Below, piece by piece: positions 43,546 to 54,899 of a DNA stretch of 64,000 nucleotides. Where the stretch lies: NCBI GenBank assembly GCA_028583605.1, contig CM053327.1, forward strand, positions 5,827,316 through 5,891,315. Reading direction: 5' to 3'. Origin of the DNA: Dastarcus helophoroides (taxonomy: Eukaryota; Arthropoda; Insecta; Coleoptera; Bothrideridae). The position numbers were made by a program, and so were the translations under genes. Position 1 is the first letter of the stretch, and the number at the start of each line of letters is the position of its first letter. The notes beneath the pieces are model-generated. The model searched no databases, was not told the origin of the DNA, and saw only the letters and a program-made list of their open reading frames with translations.

Positions 43546-45231
43546 TCATATTTTTAGAAAAACTTGATTTATAAAATTTTTACAACTTTTTACCACGAGT
43601 TTAAAAATGTCAAGATTAAAGTCGAAATTTTGAAAAAAAAAATGAGCTTAATGACTTTAGTTTATTTTTTTAAATTTTTACACTAACACTAATTCAAAAT
43701 TCAGACTTCTTCAAAATATTTTGACTTTCTTTCTAGATATTGAATTTATAGAAAATCTCCTGGCCATTTTGAGAAAACACTAAAAGTTTCAGGAAATATT
43801 AAAGTTTATTTTTTAAATTTAGTTACAAGACAAAATGTTGAGTGATATTAGTTTTTGTTAATAGATTTTATCTTTTGGAAATGAGAGATTTTTTTTTTAG
43901 AAAATTTTGACTTTAAACCTTTTTTTTTCAAAAATTATCGCTTCTTTTTTCTTCGGATTTAGAGAGTAATTCTAAATGTCAACTTATTTCTAAAATTTCG
44001 AATTTAAAAAACTAAAAATTTCGAGTTCGAACAGGTCACATTAAAAATTAACATATCGTAATTTTGTTCGGAAATTCAAAATTTTTAAAAATGTTAATAT
44101 TTTTGAAAATGTTTAATAATGAATTCTGGTTATTTTTAAGTATACCCACGGTCGTAATTAAACTTTTTCTAGAACGAGTTTGTCCACTCTAAATGTAGAC
44201 TTTTCTAGACATTTCAAATTAAAATTCCAAATTCAAAAAACTCATGAATAAGTTCAGAATTTAGATATCAGACATTTTTGGCAAAAATTTTGGCGAAGTT
44301 TACAGGTTTCTAGAAAGAATTGATGTTTAAAAAAATATTTGTGGGTTTGAAGTAAATACCAAGATTTTAAACTTTGAATTTTGAGAAAAAAAAGTAAAAG
44401 TATTAACATACTTCGCATTTAGCAAAAAATCTAATTCAAATTGAAAATTTCCAAAAAAGGTATAAATTTTGAGATTAAAGGTAAAACTTACACAAAAAAA
44501 AACGATAAATAACTTTATAGCAAAAACTTTTTCTCGAAATTCGGAAGAATCAAATGCACTTTGACATTGCAAATTCATATAGCAACAATGATTCCCAAAA
44601 TTGCTCAAAATAAAAAACGTAGGAATTGAAGTTGTTGCCAGTTAGGAAAAGAATTGGACGCTAAGAGGAAACTTGAACTTAAAAACATCTAATCTTCCAT
44701 AATTTAGAAAGAATATCCAAATTCTAAATGTTCGGGTGCAAACTTTAAATTTGAGATAAAAGTTAAAATTTTGAATTTAATCGAAATTTGAAAAAAATTA
44801 AACAAAAGAAGATTTTTCTCCAGCTGACTTCAAACTATGTCCTTAAATAGAGCACTTTCTATAGGCATTTTTCATACACAAGTGCAGGTTATAGAAGACA
44901 GTTCAAAGATAAATTTTAAGAAATATCTTTCGAGTAATTTTATTATCTTACCCACACATCTGTTTTTATTTAGAAATTAAATTAAGATAAATAGGCAACG
45001 TTGTTGTTAAATTACTTTGTCAGAATGTTAGAAGAGTTGGACTTTAGAAATGGTTTTAGTGTATTTTTTATATTTTAGTATACTTGTATACAATAACAAT
45101 ATTAGTAGTAAAGTAGTATTGGGCCGTGGCTTCTTAGCTTTAACCTAGACGCAAACAAAGACTAGGTAGTTTTAGCAGAAGGATCGCAGCTTCCCCTGAA
45201 AAAAAATCCTGGTTACGGGCCTGCGGCACAT

Positions 45232-45948
45232 TATTTGGTATCTTATCAGTACTTTTCTGTTAGTATATAAAAGAGTTTGTTAGAAACTCTTAAGTGTCTC
45301 ATATTACGAACTTAATATACAAAGGACATAATCAAATGGTATATTTTTTAAAATTAAAAATTACAATGAACTTTACCGAAATATTAAAAATTATTATTCA
45401 ACAGTTACCTTCAATCAAATTTTGATTTGACTGGAGACAATTTGAATGATTTGACATGCCTAGCAACTAGACAGAAAAATATTACCTTTTTCGTTCCTTC
45501 TCAAAACCGAAATAATTACCACTATGATCAGCAGCTTGCGAGAACTTACTGGTGCATGATTGTTTTTGACCAAATGCCGCATAATGGAGCAAATAGCATA
45601 ACGCGACTCAGTGACAGGTGTACGATATATCAGATAATGACGATAATGAACGATATATCATATTAAGAACTTACCTCATATTAGGCATCCTTACTCTTTC
45701 AAAATTTGGATCTTTATTTTAAATGTTCATTTTACTTGAAAATGCAATTTGTTTTCTCAAAATTTGTCTTCTCAAAGCTAGGACTTCGAAATTCCGAGTT
45801 ATGTTATGTTATACCTACAGGTCATCTCTGGAGCGCAGACATTTAATAATTTATTTTTAATACGAACGTAAAGAATAAAAAGGTGAATGTCGTTACAATA
45901 AAACAACAAAGTCATGGACACATGATGCATTTTGTCAAATTGCTTTGA
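45232..45948. other. Non-coding sequence, nothing assignable
   Basis: An open frame at 45427-45666 has mixed amino-acid composition but no recognised domain and starts without ATG. No other structure seen. Confidence 0.3.
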
Positions 45949-46150
45949 AATGCTGTTTCGTGTCATTATCACGCTAAATTGGGTTATCAATATGTTTAAA
46001 TGTTATAAGCTGGTAACATTCAGTTGTTGGTAAAGCGTGATGGTCCTGCTAAACATAAGTTTACCTCCTATAAAAAGTCAACTCAACACCCCTAAAGAAA
46101 TGTTACCATAATGTTCTATGCCCGTGTATTAATTAGTATAATATAAAGCA
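45949..46150 (+). repeat. Dispersed repeat R2, copy 3
   Basis: TTTCGTGTCATTATCACGCT, AAATTGGGTTATCAATATG, AACATAAGTTTACC, CAACACCCCTAAAGAAATG and GTGTATTAATTAGTA match 19072-19250 in order with substitutions. Confidence 0.6.
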
Positions 46151-46214
46151 ATCATTCTCAAATCCAGCTGGATTAATAAAAATAAATGCGTACCATACAA
46201 ATTTTTTACAAAAC

Positions 46215-46437
46215 ATGTTTAAATCAATGTTGCGGCTGTCTGAAAAAAATATACGACCCTGGAATACATCAGGGAAATATCTGAATATTCACGACAACAT
46301 GCGGAATAACAAAAAGAACCAGGAGAAAACATATCAGTGTGAAATATGTAGTTTTTCTTACTTATCAAACTCATGCAGAGGGAAAGCTGCAGGGGTAAAC
46401 TGCACGGGCACATGGTGATTTTCCCACACACCGACAC
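46215..46437 (+). pseudogene. Possible C2H2 zinc-finger remnant
   Basis: The frame from 46215 contains YLNIHDNMRNNKKNQEKTY followed by QCEICSFSYLSN. This recalls a C2H2 inter-finger linker (L-x2-H ... EK-x-Y-x-C-x2-C-x3-F). After the F the frame loses the histidines; a shift by one gives LHGHM. The match is short and may be chance. It could be an exon remnant of a zinc-finger gene or part of a transposon. Confidence 0.3.
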
Positions 46438-48480
46438 AGCTTTTCACTCGGCTCTTCTTTTCAACTGCATCCGATCATAAAATATGCATATATCCTCTTC
46501 CTCCACAACCACGTACAAAACGCTTCTAGAATATTTACCCGGGCGAGATCGTCTCGCTTCTAATGAGAAAATAAAGCTGATGTGGAAAAAATTTTACTGT
46601 CGTTTTTAACACAATGTAAATGATACATTATTTACTTTTTAATCCGTTTCAACAAATGCCTCAGATTGGGCTTAAACTTTAGGTGACAAGGATCTGAAAA
46701 ATCCTAGTCATTATATTTGGAATTATTAATGTGATCAATTTCCTTTTGTTTTTGAAATTTTAACATGAAAGTCAAAAATGTGAGGGTAGAGTTTAGTAAC
46801 TTATATTTACAGAAATAAATTTTGAGCTTTGATGTTGACATAATGTTGTCAAGTTTTTTCAATCCTTCTTCTGTAAGCTCAAAATTCTAACTTAGAATTC
46901 AAAATTTCGATTTTTGCAGGACATTTGTTGTAGTTGCGTTAGAGAAAAAAAGAGCTGTAATTTCGGGAAAACTTCAAAATTTTAATTTCAGAACCGACGT
47001 AATGATTTTTTTTCTTTATATTTTATTTTTGATATAGAAACTTGAACATTTTTCTTAAAATTTCAGCTTTAATCTAAAAATGTTGGCTATCATGTTTATT
47101 TTTCATAATTAGGTATCAACCTGCATGTTCGATTCATTCACAACTTAAAATTTCACACTTTTATCAATCCTTTAATTATGAGTTAAGGTATTGACTCTTT
47201 CTATCAAAGTTTCTTTTATAAATTTCAAATTTTGAAATTAAATTTAGCATTATCTACTACTTCTAAAATTTTCACATTCAAACTCCAAAATTCACTAAAA
47301 AATTTTCGAAATAAATAAAGCTTTCACTTACAAGATTTAAAAAACTTCATAATTTTAAAAATAAATAAAATCTTTCATGGTCTTTTTTTTCTAATAAATA
47401 TGTATAATTTTCTAAACCCTTTTTTTTCTCCGAATGTCGAGTTTAAACTTATAGTTTTTACTTTCTCATGAAATTTTGATGCCTTAGTTTTTCCCAAACT
47501 GATGACTATTTTATAAACTTAAGCGAAATATTGCTTTTAACCGTTGAAATTTTAAGATTAGAGCCAAAAATTTCGAGAATAGACTTAAGATTTTAAGAGA
47601 ATTTCTAGTTGAGTTTTTTTTATTTCGATTTCTTTTTCTACTCTTTTCTTCAAATTTCTAATTGAACCTTTAAATTTCGTTTTTTTTTAATAACGAAGTT
47701 TTATTTGTTTCTCAAAAAGAACTCTTGACATTTTGCCTTTTACAGATGTTACTCTATAAAAGTTTGGTAACAATTTTATCAAAAGATCTATATTACACAT
47801 TAGAATTAAAAACATTTTTCTTAAAATTTTAAGATATTTTTTTTGAAATTTCGTGTTATAAACTGAAATTTCATGTTTTTTTATTTTTATAAATTTTTAG
47901 TTTTTTCTGAAATGTTCTTTTCTCTCGAAATATGGAGTTAAAACTTGAATTCAAAATCTGGTAATTTTGTAATACAATATTAAGGTAAATGTCAAAATTT
48001 TGAGAGTAAAAAAAGTGGCATTTTAGAAAAAATCTAAACATTTAACTCTTTTTGAAATTTTAAATTTAACCACAATTTTTGTCGAAACTTCACCTTTCAA
48101 TGCAAAGTTTCTCTGGCTTAGCTATCGAAACTTCGCAAAAAATTCGTACAATTCACCTTAATAAATAAATAAAATTTAGATACAAAGGTCGTAAATTTGA
48201 GAATCAACATGATATTATAAGAATTATTTCTGTACATCACACGATTTTTTTAACGTTAAAGTTTCTTTTAAATCTGCAAATTTGTAATGTTAATTTTTAA
48301 AATTTTTAATTAAAAATCGAAATGGCAGGCTACTTTATATAAATGTTAATATGGTTTTTCAGAATTTTAACCTTAATCCTAAAGTTTCGACTTTTCTCAG
48401 TCCGAATTTAAATCATGGGTCAAATCGTGGGTCAAATTAGAATTCTTAAAGTGAAAACTTCTTTTGATAGGAAAAATCTA
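46438..48480. repeat. Mostly AT-rich degenerate block
   Basis: From about 46690 to 48450 the sequence is word soup, T-rich on the + strand (words such as AAATTTTGA and TTTCGAAAT). 46440-46690 is less biased. No gene supported. Confidence 0.5.
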
Positions 48481-48927
48481 ATAGTTTCGCGTTACCATGA
48501 CGCTAATTCTCGTAGCCGACATACTCTATAGTTTACAGTTTATATACCTATGAATATAACCCGCAATATAATTTTAAAAAACATGAGATTGGCAGCGAGG
48601 TCCGCACTCGGAGCACGCCTTGCACATAGCATACATTCCAGATCACTGGACCACTCCAGCTTACGCTCTTGAAAGCTAAACTGGCCTGATAATCTAACCC
48701 TACCCCTTTAGTTAAATTGAGTATGCGAAAATGTGTATACTATAATTGTTTAAATTGTATTTTAATTTGATTATTATTATTCCTATTCTGTTCGTAAATG
48801 AAAGCTGACTATATTAGAAAAGAAAAAACGCTGGCAAATTACTGGCAGACGTCAGTTCAAAAGGCGGCATGCGATGTGCAAGAATAAAATAGAAATCAAG
48901 ACACCATAATAAAAACGCTTTACGCGT
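48481..48927. other. Non-coding sequence
   Basis: Less AT-biased than its left neighbour, including 48590-48680 with mixed words. No frame or repeat is recognised. Confidence 0.35.
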
Positions 48928-50109
48928 AGGGGAAAGGGGGACAGATTCAACCTTGGGGCACATTCAACCAAGCCCTTTTAAGGGGCACCCTGATTTAAAT
49001 TTAGCTTCATAAGGCTCCTATGTAGCTTTTCATACGTCAGAATACTCGCAAGGGAAGTTACATTACTCAACATGTTCATTTTTTAGTGTTTGAACAAAAT
49101 TGAGCAAAAATCAGATTATAAATTAATTTTTTGGTTTTCAATTTAACGGACTACATTCGATATATGTTATGAGGTAGATTGTTAATATTTATAGTACCCC
49201 AAGCGTAAAATTATAGACAGTGGAAAAAAAATATTTTATCAAAAATTTAACATGGGGCAGATTCGACCAGCGTTGGATGAGACAATTTCAACCACTAGCT
49301 TAGTGTGTTCTAACAATCTTAGCGTGGTTTCTGTTTCATGATGTAACTTTTTCTTTTACGGGAGTATTTTATTATTTACGATGATTATAAATTGTGGAAA
49401 AAAAATGATTTTAAAATTTGATGAGTGGATGTTTAAAAATCCGATTAAAGATGTTTTGCTCCATAATAGAATGTGATTTCCAACTGGTGACATTTCCGCT
49501 AAAACATATAAAATGCTGTGTAGGGAAAGAATTAAACAAAATTAATTCAAATGTCAAATTAAATTTTTGTGCCAAAAAACACTAAGTTACATATATCTGT
49601 TGATCAGTGATATATCACCATCTGATCAAGGTAACATAGTTTTAAAATTCTCAAGTTCAAATCCTGCGAAAAATGTCATTTTTATTTAAGGTTAACCGCA
49701 CATATTACAATATTTACTAACACCAACGTTATTGTCTTTGAGTATTGATTTGAATTTTACTTCAAACATGTTTCGCCAATTTTTTATTTCACTTGCACAA
49801 TACATAATGAACTTATTTAAGTAGAAAATCTATTTGTGTTTGACTATAAAAAAATATATATTTATATCTCATGTTTGAAATTACCCCATCATTTGGTTGA
49901 ATGTACCCCTGCTAGTGGGGCAGTTTGAAGGTTTTTTTTGAACGCTGATTGCTGGTACTAAAATTAGTTTTAAATCGCTGAAAGTTAATCAGTTTTGTAA
50001 ATAAAGATTTATAGAATACTACCCAGCCCACAGTTACTAGATTTTTCTAATACAATTTCAAAAATGGCACATTGAATAAAAAATGGTTGATTCTGCTTCC
50101 CTTTCCCCT
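48928..50109. mobile_element. Unclassified element, 1.18 kb, with 26-bp inverted ends
   Basis: The left end AGGGGAAAGGGGGACAGATT plus CAACC and, in reverse complement, the right end AGGGGAAAGGGAAGCAGAAT plus CAACC are inverted repeats with about four differences. The theme GGGGCAGATTCAACC recurs inside, for example GGGGCACATTCAACC near 48955, GGGGCAGATTCGACC near 49255, and in inverse form GGTTGAATGTACCCC near 49893. No transposase frame was found. A target duplication is not evident. Best described as a non-autonomous DNA element with subterminal repeats. Confidence 0.65.
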
Positions 50110-50149
50110 TCATAATTTCGCCTGCGCATTGCGAACGGTAGAGGGACAA

Positions 50150-51280
50150 CAAAAACTAGTAACATTTGGCCGAGGGTGTGGCGATGCTATTATATTTTTT
50201 AATGATTTTAATGAATTAATATCTACTATGAATGAGGAACTTAAAATGTTTACAAATAAATTTAAATGTAACAAACTAAAAGTAAACGAACTGAAATCTA
50301 AATGGATGTTCATTAGTAACAATTACTGGTACAATATATTTAAGGAATTAAATTTAAAAATTAAAATAAATGATCAAAATGTAGAGCAGGTAGCCCAAAT
50401 AAAATATCTAGGTTTTACAATTGACAGAGAACTAAAGTTTGCAAGTCATATAGATTATATTTCAAAGAAAATTGGCAAAAAAATTGGATTTCTAGGCTGA
50501 GTAGCTAAGTTGTTAGATAACAACTTCGACTAAATTAATGGTTTACAATACTTTGATATTGCCTCACTTTACTTATTGCTGCTCTGTATTATATGTTACT
50601 TGCACAAATTTTGATAGATTACACAAGTTACAAAATAAAGCAATGAGAATAATATTAAAATGCAATAGATACACTAGTATTCAGACTATGCTAAATTTGT
50701 TGAACTGGATTAAGATTGAAAAGTATTATTTTGTCCAAACAATGATATTTATTCATAAAATGAAAAAAGATGCATTACCGGAATATTTAAAAAATCAGTT
50801 AACTGTAGTAAATCAAAGACACCTCTATCCAACTAGGTCGGCCCTTAACTTTTATATTCCACCAACTCTAAAAAATGCCACAATGAATAGCTTGTTTTAT
50901 AAAGGTATCAATCAGTACAATCTTCTTCCTCAAAATCTTAAAGATACTAACAGAATTAAAGTATTTGGAAAAAATATGAAAGACCTTGTTAGGCAGACAT
51001 AGAACATATTTTACACTAGCATCCTATAATGCCTTCAGGTTGTTTTATTCATGCTTTTAAACAAATTATTTGTAATTTAAATGTTAAGTTTTAATGTGTC
51101 TTTTCAATTTTATTGGTATGTACAATGTGTGTGTGTTTTTTTTTTAGAGTAATTATTTAATTATAAATTTTTATAAAATAAGCATGTAAAATCAATGTTT
51201 ATATAATTCAACTCATGAATAATGTATTAGATCATTTACTAAATAAAATATTTACTTACTTACTACTTACCTGAGTTTAA
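50150..51280 (+). mobile_element. LINE fragment, 5'-truncated
   Basis: The segment holds the end of a LINE reverse transcriptase (50180-51002), about 250 bases of 3' untranslated sequence, and a tail rich in AAATAAAATA followed by TTAC/TACT repeats near 51250-51275. Loss of everything upstream of the catalytic region is the usual 5' truncation of LINE copies. The start lies close to the right end of the element at 48928-50109. Confidence 0.75.
50180..51002 (+). pseudogene. Non-LTR reverse transcriptase, C-terminal part, broken
   Basis: The first frame (to a TGA at 50498) has FFNDFNELISTMNEELKMF, KCNKLKVNELKSKWMFIS, INDQNVEQVAQIKYLGFTID and HIDYISKKIGKKIGFLG. This is the palm-to-thumb order of jockey/CR1-like LINE enzymes; just before it GCGDAIIFF stands where the catalytic YADD should be, so the active site is lost or degraded. 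A second frame from 50538 continues with YNTLILPHFTYCCSVLY, RLHKLQNKAMRIILKCNRYT, LPEYLKNQ and NSLFYKGINQYNLLP, the usual C-terminal region, to TAG at 51000-51002. A stop and a frameshift separate the two. Clade within the jockey/CR1 group is not certain. Confidence 0.88.
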
Positions 51281-51714
51281 TGTAAGTAATATAAAATTTT
51301 AAGTATGTATCCCACAGATATCAAAATATATAAACATTTTCAATAACATCCAGAAAAATATTATCATTGTTATTTCCTAGTCTTAGGTTTTCACTTCTGT
51401 CGGCAGTCAAACTGAATAATTTTATTTTTGTTGCCTAAAGTGGCCGAAAGCGAAATTTCGGTGGGCCCTACTTTTTTGATTTTAACATTGGAAATGTTTA
51501 TGTTGAGATATTAAATTTCGGGTGTTCGTTTAAGCTTGAGAGAACACGGTGTGGCTCGCTCTGACATACTCGCCAGTCGAGCGCTCTCGGCGGCGAGAGG
51601 CCGGCGTGAAAACTATGGGAGAATGTTAAGTTTACAGTTCACTGTAGTGTACCATATTCGTTTAATCCAGTAACGTTTCATTGGATAAGGCTATCAGCTA
51701 TAGATATTAAGAGT
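51281..51714. other. Non-coding sequence with a GC-rich stretch
   Basis: Positions 51540-51620 are GC-rich (GCTCGCTCTGACATACTCGC, GCGCTCTCGGCGGCGAGAGG). This lies just upstream of the basic frame at 51715 and could be its promoter or 5' region. Confidence 0.35.
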
Positions 51715-51930
51715 ATGAAAAATAGCGAAAAGTGTAAGACATATCGAGAGCGTAAAAAACGTTTACGAGAGATTGAAAATAGAGAATCTAGTGAGTTAAG
51801 TACGAAAACACCGCTAACAAAAACTGAACACAATAGGCGGTATCGTGAGCATGTACAGATGCGCAAACTTAAAGGTTCTGAAGTTTACACGGGCTACCCA
51901 AGTCAGCAGCCCTTAACTGAGGGGTTATAA
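51715..51930 (+). CDS. Short Lys/Arg-rich ORF, unrecognised
   Basis: The 71-codon frame starts at an ATG and ends in TAA. It encodes a very basic protein with a YRERKKRLREIENRE stretch near residues 10-24, a related HNRRYREHVQMRK stretch near 39-51, and the end VYTGYPSQQPLTEGL. The repeated Y-R-E words suggest an internal duplication or a nucleic-acid-binding role. I do not recognise a family. Codon use is less AT-biased than in the word-soup frames, and the GC-rich upstream stretch differs from the neighbourhood, so it may be the N-terminal part of an unidentified mobile element. No signal peptide or membrane segment is visible. Confidence 0.35.
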   Translation: MKNSEKCKTYRERKKRLREIENRESSELSTKTPLTKTEHNRRYREHVQMRKLKGSEVYTGYPSQQPLTEGL

Positions 51931-53400
51931 TTCCATTATTATGGTGTAAACTCTAACCCTAAATCCAATTCACGTACTGTATTGAAAACCTTGAAGTACT
52001 CAGTAAACGAATATGGTAAAATATCTGCACTTACAATTGTTAGGGCTCAAATAAATGTAGATTACTTTTACAGTAAAGTTGAGAAATTTTTGCTTGTAGA
52101 TCAAATATATTTTAATATTTCATTGTTTTCGCATTGTACTAAAATATTTCTTTCAAGAGCCAAGAGCATAGATGCCTTAATATTATTTTGATTTAAATTA
52201 TTTCGTAGTTTATTTGGTTATACGAGTATATTTCAATTTAAAAAATAATCTTTCAGAAGAAACTTGGCTAATGGAAAGTGTAAATTTAGAAGAGATAACC
52301 ATTGCAGAAATAACCTTAAAAATAGAAAAAAAGGCGAAAGAAAAATATTTGAATATTCAAGTTTTCACTCGAAATCTCAAACCGAATACTTCGATATTAA
52401 GGTCGAAAATAAAACAAATAGCTAAATAAGGCCAAAATTTTGAATTCAGAAAAGTTGCGAGAAAAACAGTAAAAAAAAAGACAATTTTGGGAAAATATTC
52501 CAAGATTTCAAAAAATTCATAATGTTCTAAAATTTCAAAACATATGTCAACATTTTGAGGTTAAAGATAAAATTTTGCAACTAAATCAAAATCATTTGAA
52601 AAAAATTAAAATATTTCATTTAAAGTCAAGATTTTAAATAAATGACTTGTGCTCTTAAAAAAGGAGTCTTGATTAAATTTAAAACCTTAAAAATAAAAAA
52701 TTAAAGCTTTAACACTGGTTGAAACCTTTATTGGTGTTGAAAACAAGAGTAGAAAGTAAAGTTTGAATTTTGGGATTTTAAAATTAGGATTTAATAAAAA
52801 AGGGGATCCTAAATTTCGAAAAAAAAGTTGACATTACAAAATTTCGATAAAAACTCTTGAGCTTTCGAGTTTATATATTTATAATTTTAAGAATTTTTTA
52901 GGCTGAGGTCACAATTTCAAAAATAAGTCAAAATCTTTTGAAATATTTAGAATTTATTATTTAACATGAAAATTGTAATCAAAACGTAAATATTTATTGA
53001 CAGTTTAAGAAAAATAAATGACATTTTGAAAGGTTGAGGAATTTTGTGAAAATATCATAATTTCAAGAAAATACTCTATATTTATTTTTTTAATGCAATA
53101 TCTTGAGTTAGACTAGCAAGACTGATGTTCAAATTTTGAATCCGTTTGAAATCCGAAGTTTTAAGAAAAAACACAAAAATTGCAAGTGTAATGTAAAAAT
53201 TTAAAAAATTGGACATTGTGGAAGAAATTATTAAATTTCGGAAAAGCCCAAAATTTGTGTTTATAATTATTTTGAAAGCATAAGCGCATAATTTTGTGAA
53301 GAAGAGTAAAAATAAGAGTAAAATAGATTTCTAGACGATTTTCTTTAGGTTAGAAAATTTTAACCTCTCTGGATAAATAAGACGTCAAAATGACCCTTGA
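51931..53400. repeat. Non-coding, AT-rich degenerate from about 52240
   Basis: 51931-52240 is ordinary AT-rich sequence. Beyond that lies A-rich word soup to about 53350. Small frames inside reflect composition. Confidence 0.5.
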
Positions 53401-54360
53401 CGGATCAACCAAAATAAGTAATCGAATGCCGGGTTCGCTACGTTCTCTTCTAAAAAACTTAGAGCACACTTGATGACTTTTTCATTTGAATATCCGATAA
53501 AATTTTAACTGACATAAATTGAAATTTACTAATTCAATCAGACTCACTCTGTCATTATTAAACGGTTCGAGATAATTAAATACTATAACCGTTGCTAATT
53601 TAAAGCCTTCATCGCTTCCCATTTTTGTTTTTGGATTCATTTAAGTGGTCAGTTCATTACGACAAGCGTATTTTTTATATTAAGAAATTTCATTATCTTT
53701 GCGATTCTGTGGAAGGAGGTTCAAGTGACGTTATTGAATCATTGTCATTATCAGCTAATTATTTTTATTAATTAATTGTGCAATAGCGTTGCTGCAAAAC
53801 CGCTTTAAAATAAAAGAACAGGTCACAACCGTTCTAAACATTTTTTAATTCACAAGAACTGCACAACCCGGTCTAAGAAAACTAATTAACTGTAATAAAG
53901 GTTTTAGAGTTTTTGGCAAAAAAGGGAATTACTTTTATTTATTATTCCCATAAGAGCGGAAAAATTAAACGATCATGCAAAGCGAAAATGGCAATCAATA
54001 CAACCAGTACAGCTCTAGTTTTAATTAAAAATAGGTGCAGTAACTTTAAACAATGTCCAGCCTTGTTAAATCCAGGGTGTCAAGCGAACATCATTATTTC
54101 AGCATTAGTTAAAATATTGTAATTTTCTTTAAAAGAGTTTAAAGTAATGTAAAATATGAATCAAATCACATCTAAACGAATTCACGTGTGATCTGGAATA
54201 TGATAAACAAAATCACAGAACCAACCTCAATTTTTAGGATTGATAAATTTACCATTCAACTGCCCTCTAATGTTTTTTTCGATGATCCTGATTTCAATGC
54301 GAAATAATCTAAATAGATTTATTAACTGAAACAAGTTTGTTTTGGGAGTAATTAGAAATT
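53400..54360. other. Single-copy-looking non-coding sequence
   Basis: Mixed composition with no tract, inverted repeat or recognised frame. Confidence 0.3.
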
Positions 54361-54363
54361 CCA

Positions 54364-54639
54364 TTGAAATTAGAAAAAATTAATTTCATTTTCAAGAAAC
54401 CAAATTGGGTCGAATGCAGCTGGTCATTTAAAAATCCATTCAAAGAAACAAAAATATGGCATGCAATTCAAAGACCATATATTCTTGTCAGAAAGAACAA
54501 TTACATGACCGGGGCAATAAATTTTGAGGATCAAGAGAAAACTGAAAACAAAATACTTTTATCCCAAGAAGAAGAGGCCAGGAATAACACTTTTAAGACA
54601 ATTACCACTTACGAGCACCCTGTGGTCTATTCATTGTAA
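54364..54639 (+). other. Open frame of 91 codons, unrecognised
   Basis: The frame has ordinary amino-acid composition with several aromatic residues (NWVECSWSFKNPF, KIWHAIQRPYILV) and a hydrophilic second half (EDQEKTENK, SQEEEARN), closing at a TAA after HPVVYSL. It opens at TTG, not ATG. No domain is recognised. Downstream the same style of sequence continues with stops (to about 54890). It could be an exon or a pseudogene piece of an unidentified gene; chance is also possible. Confidence 0.25.
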
Positions 54640-54899
54640 CGTTGCCCTTCAAAAAGGAAAGAAGGCACATTCAGTGACAATAAAATGATTCTTAAACTTG
54701 GAAAAAATAGGGATGACAGAATATCTAAGAACCACTTATCGGAATGACAAATTTCTGAAATGTACTACTTATCCAACCAGGGGGTTCAAACAAACTGTGA
54801 AGGGCCATAAAATTCATGTGGTGTAAGACACATCTGCAAACACTTTCAACACAGTCAGCCTTAACGACATTCTAATCAGTTTTAAAAAAAATAAAAACT

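Larger units (their letters stand above)
41990..45223. mobile_element. hAT-type element, 3.2 kb, filled with AT-rich degenerate DNA
   Basis: The ends CAGGCCCGTAATCAGGA (41990-42006) and, in reverse complement, CAGGCCCGTAACCAGGA (45207-45223) are inverted repeats with one mismatch. An 8-bp near-identical duplication flanks them. Near the left end is a G/C block with GGGGGCTGCAGCCCCC, a C run and GAAATTTTTT, similar to the left end of the hAT at 59103. The interior from about 42300 to 44900 is AT-rich word soup with no recognisable transposase on either strand. Superfamily assignment rests on duplication length and end type. Confidence 0.75.
41982..45231. repeat. 8-bp target duplication flanking the 42-kb hAT element
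   Basis: CGGCAGAT at 41982-41989 and CGGCACAT at 45224-45231 agree in seven of eight positions, the duplication length expected for hAT elements. Confidence 0.7.

Noticed and set aside
49600..49675. Possible tRNA-like segment with AGTTCAAATCC resembling a B box
   Set aside because: No A box at the right distance, no acceptor stem and no anticodon arm could be folded.
52214..52429. 71-codon Lys/Ile-rich frame
   Set aside because: Falls in A-rich degenerate sequence and has composition expected from base content alone.
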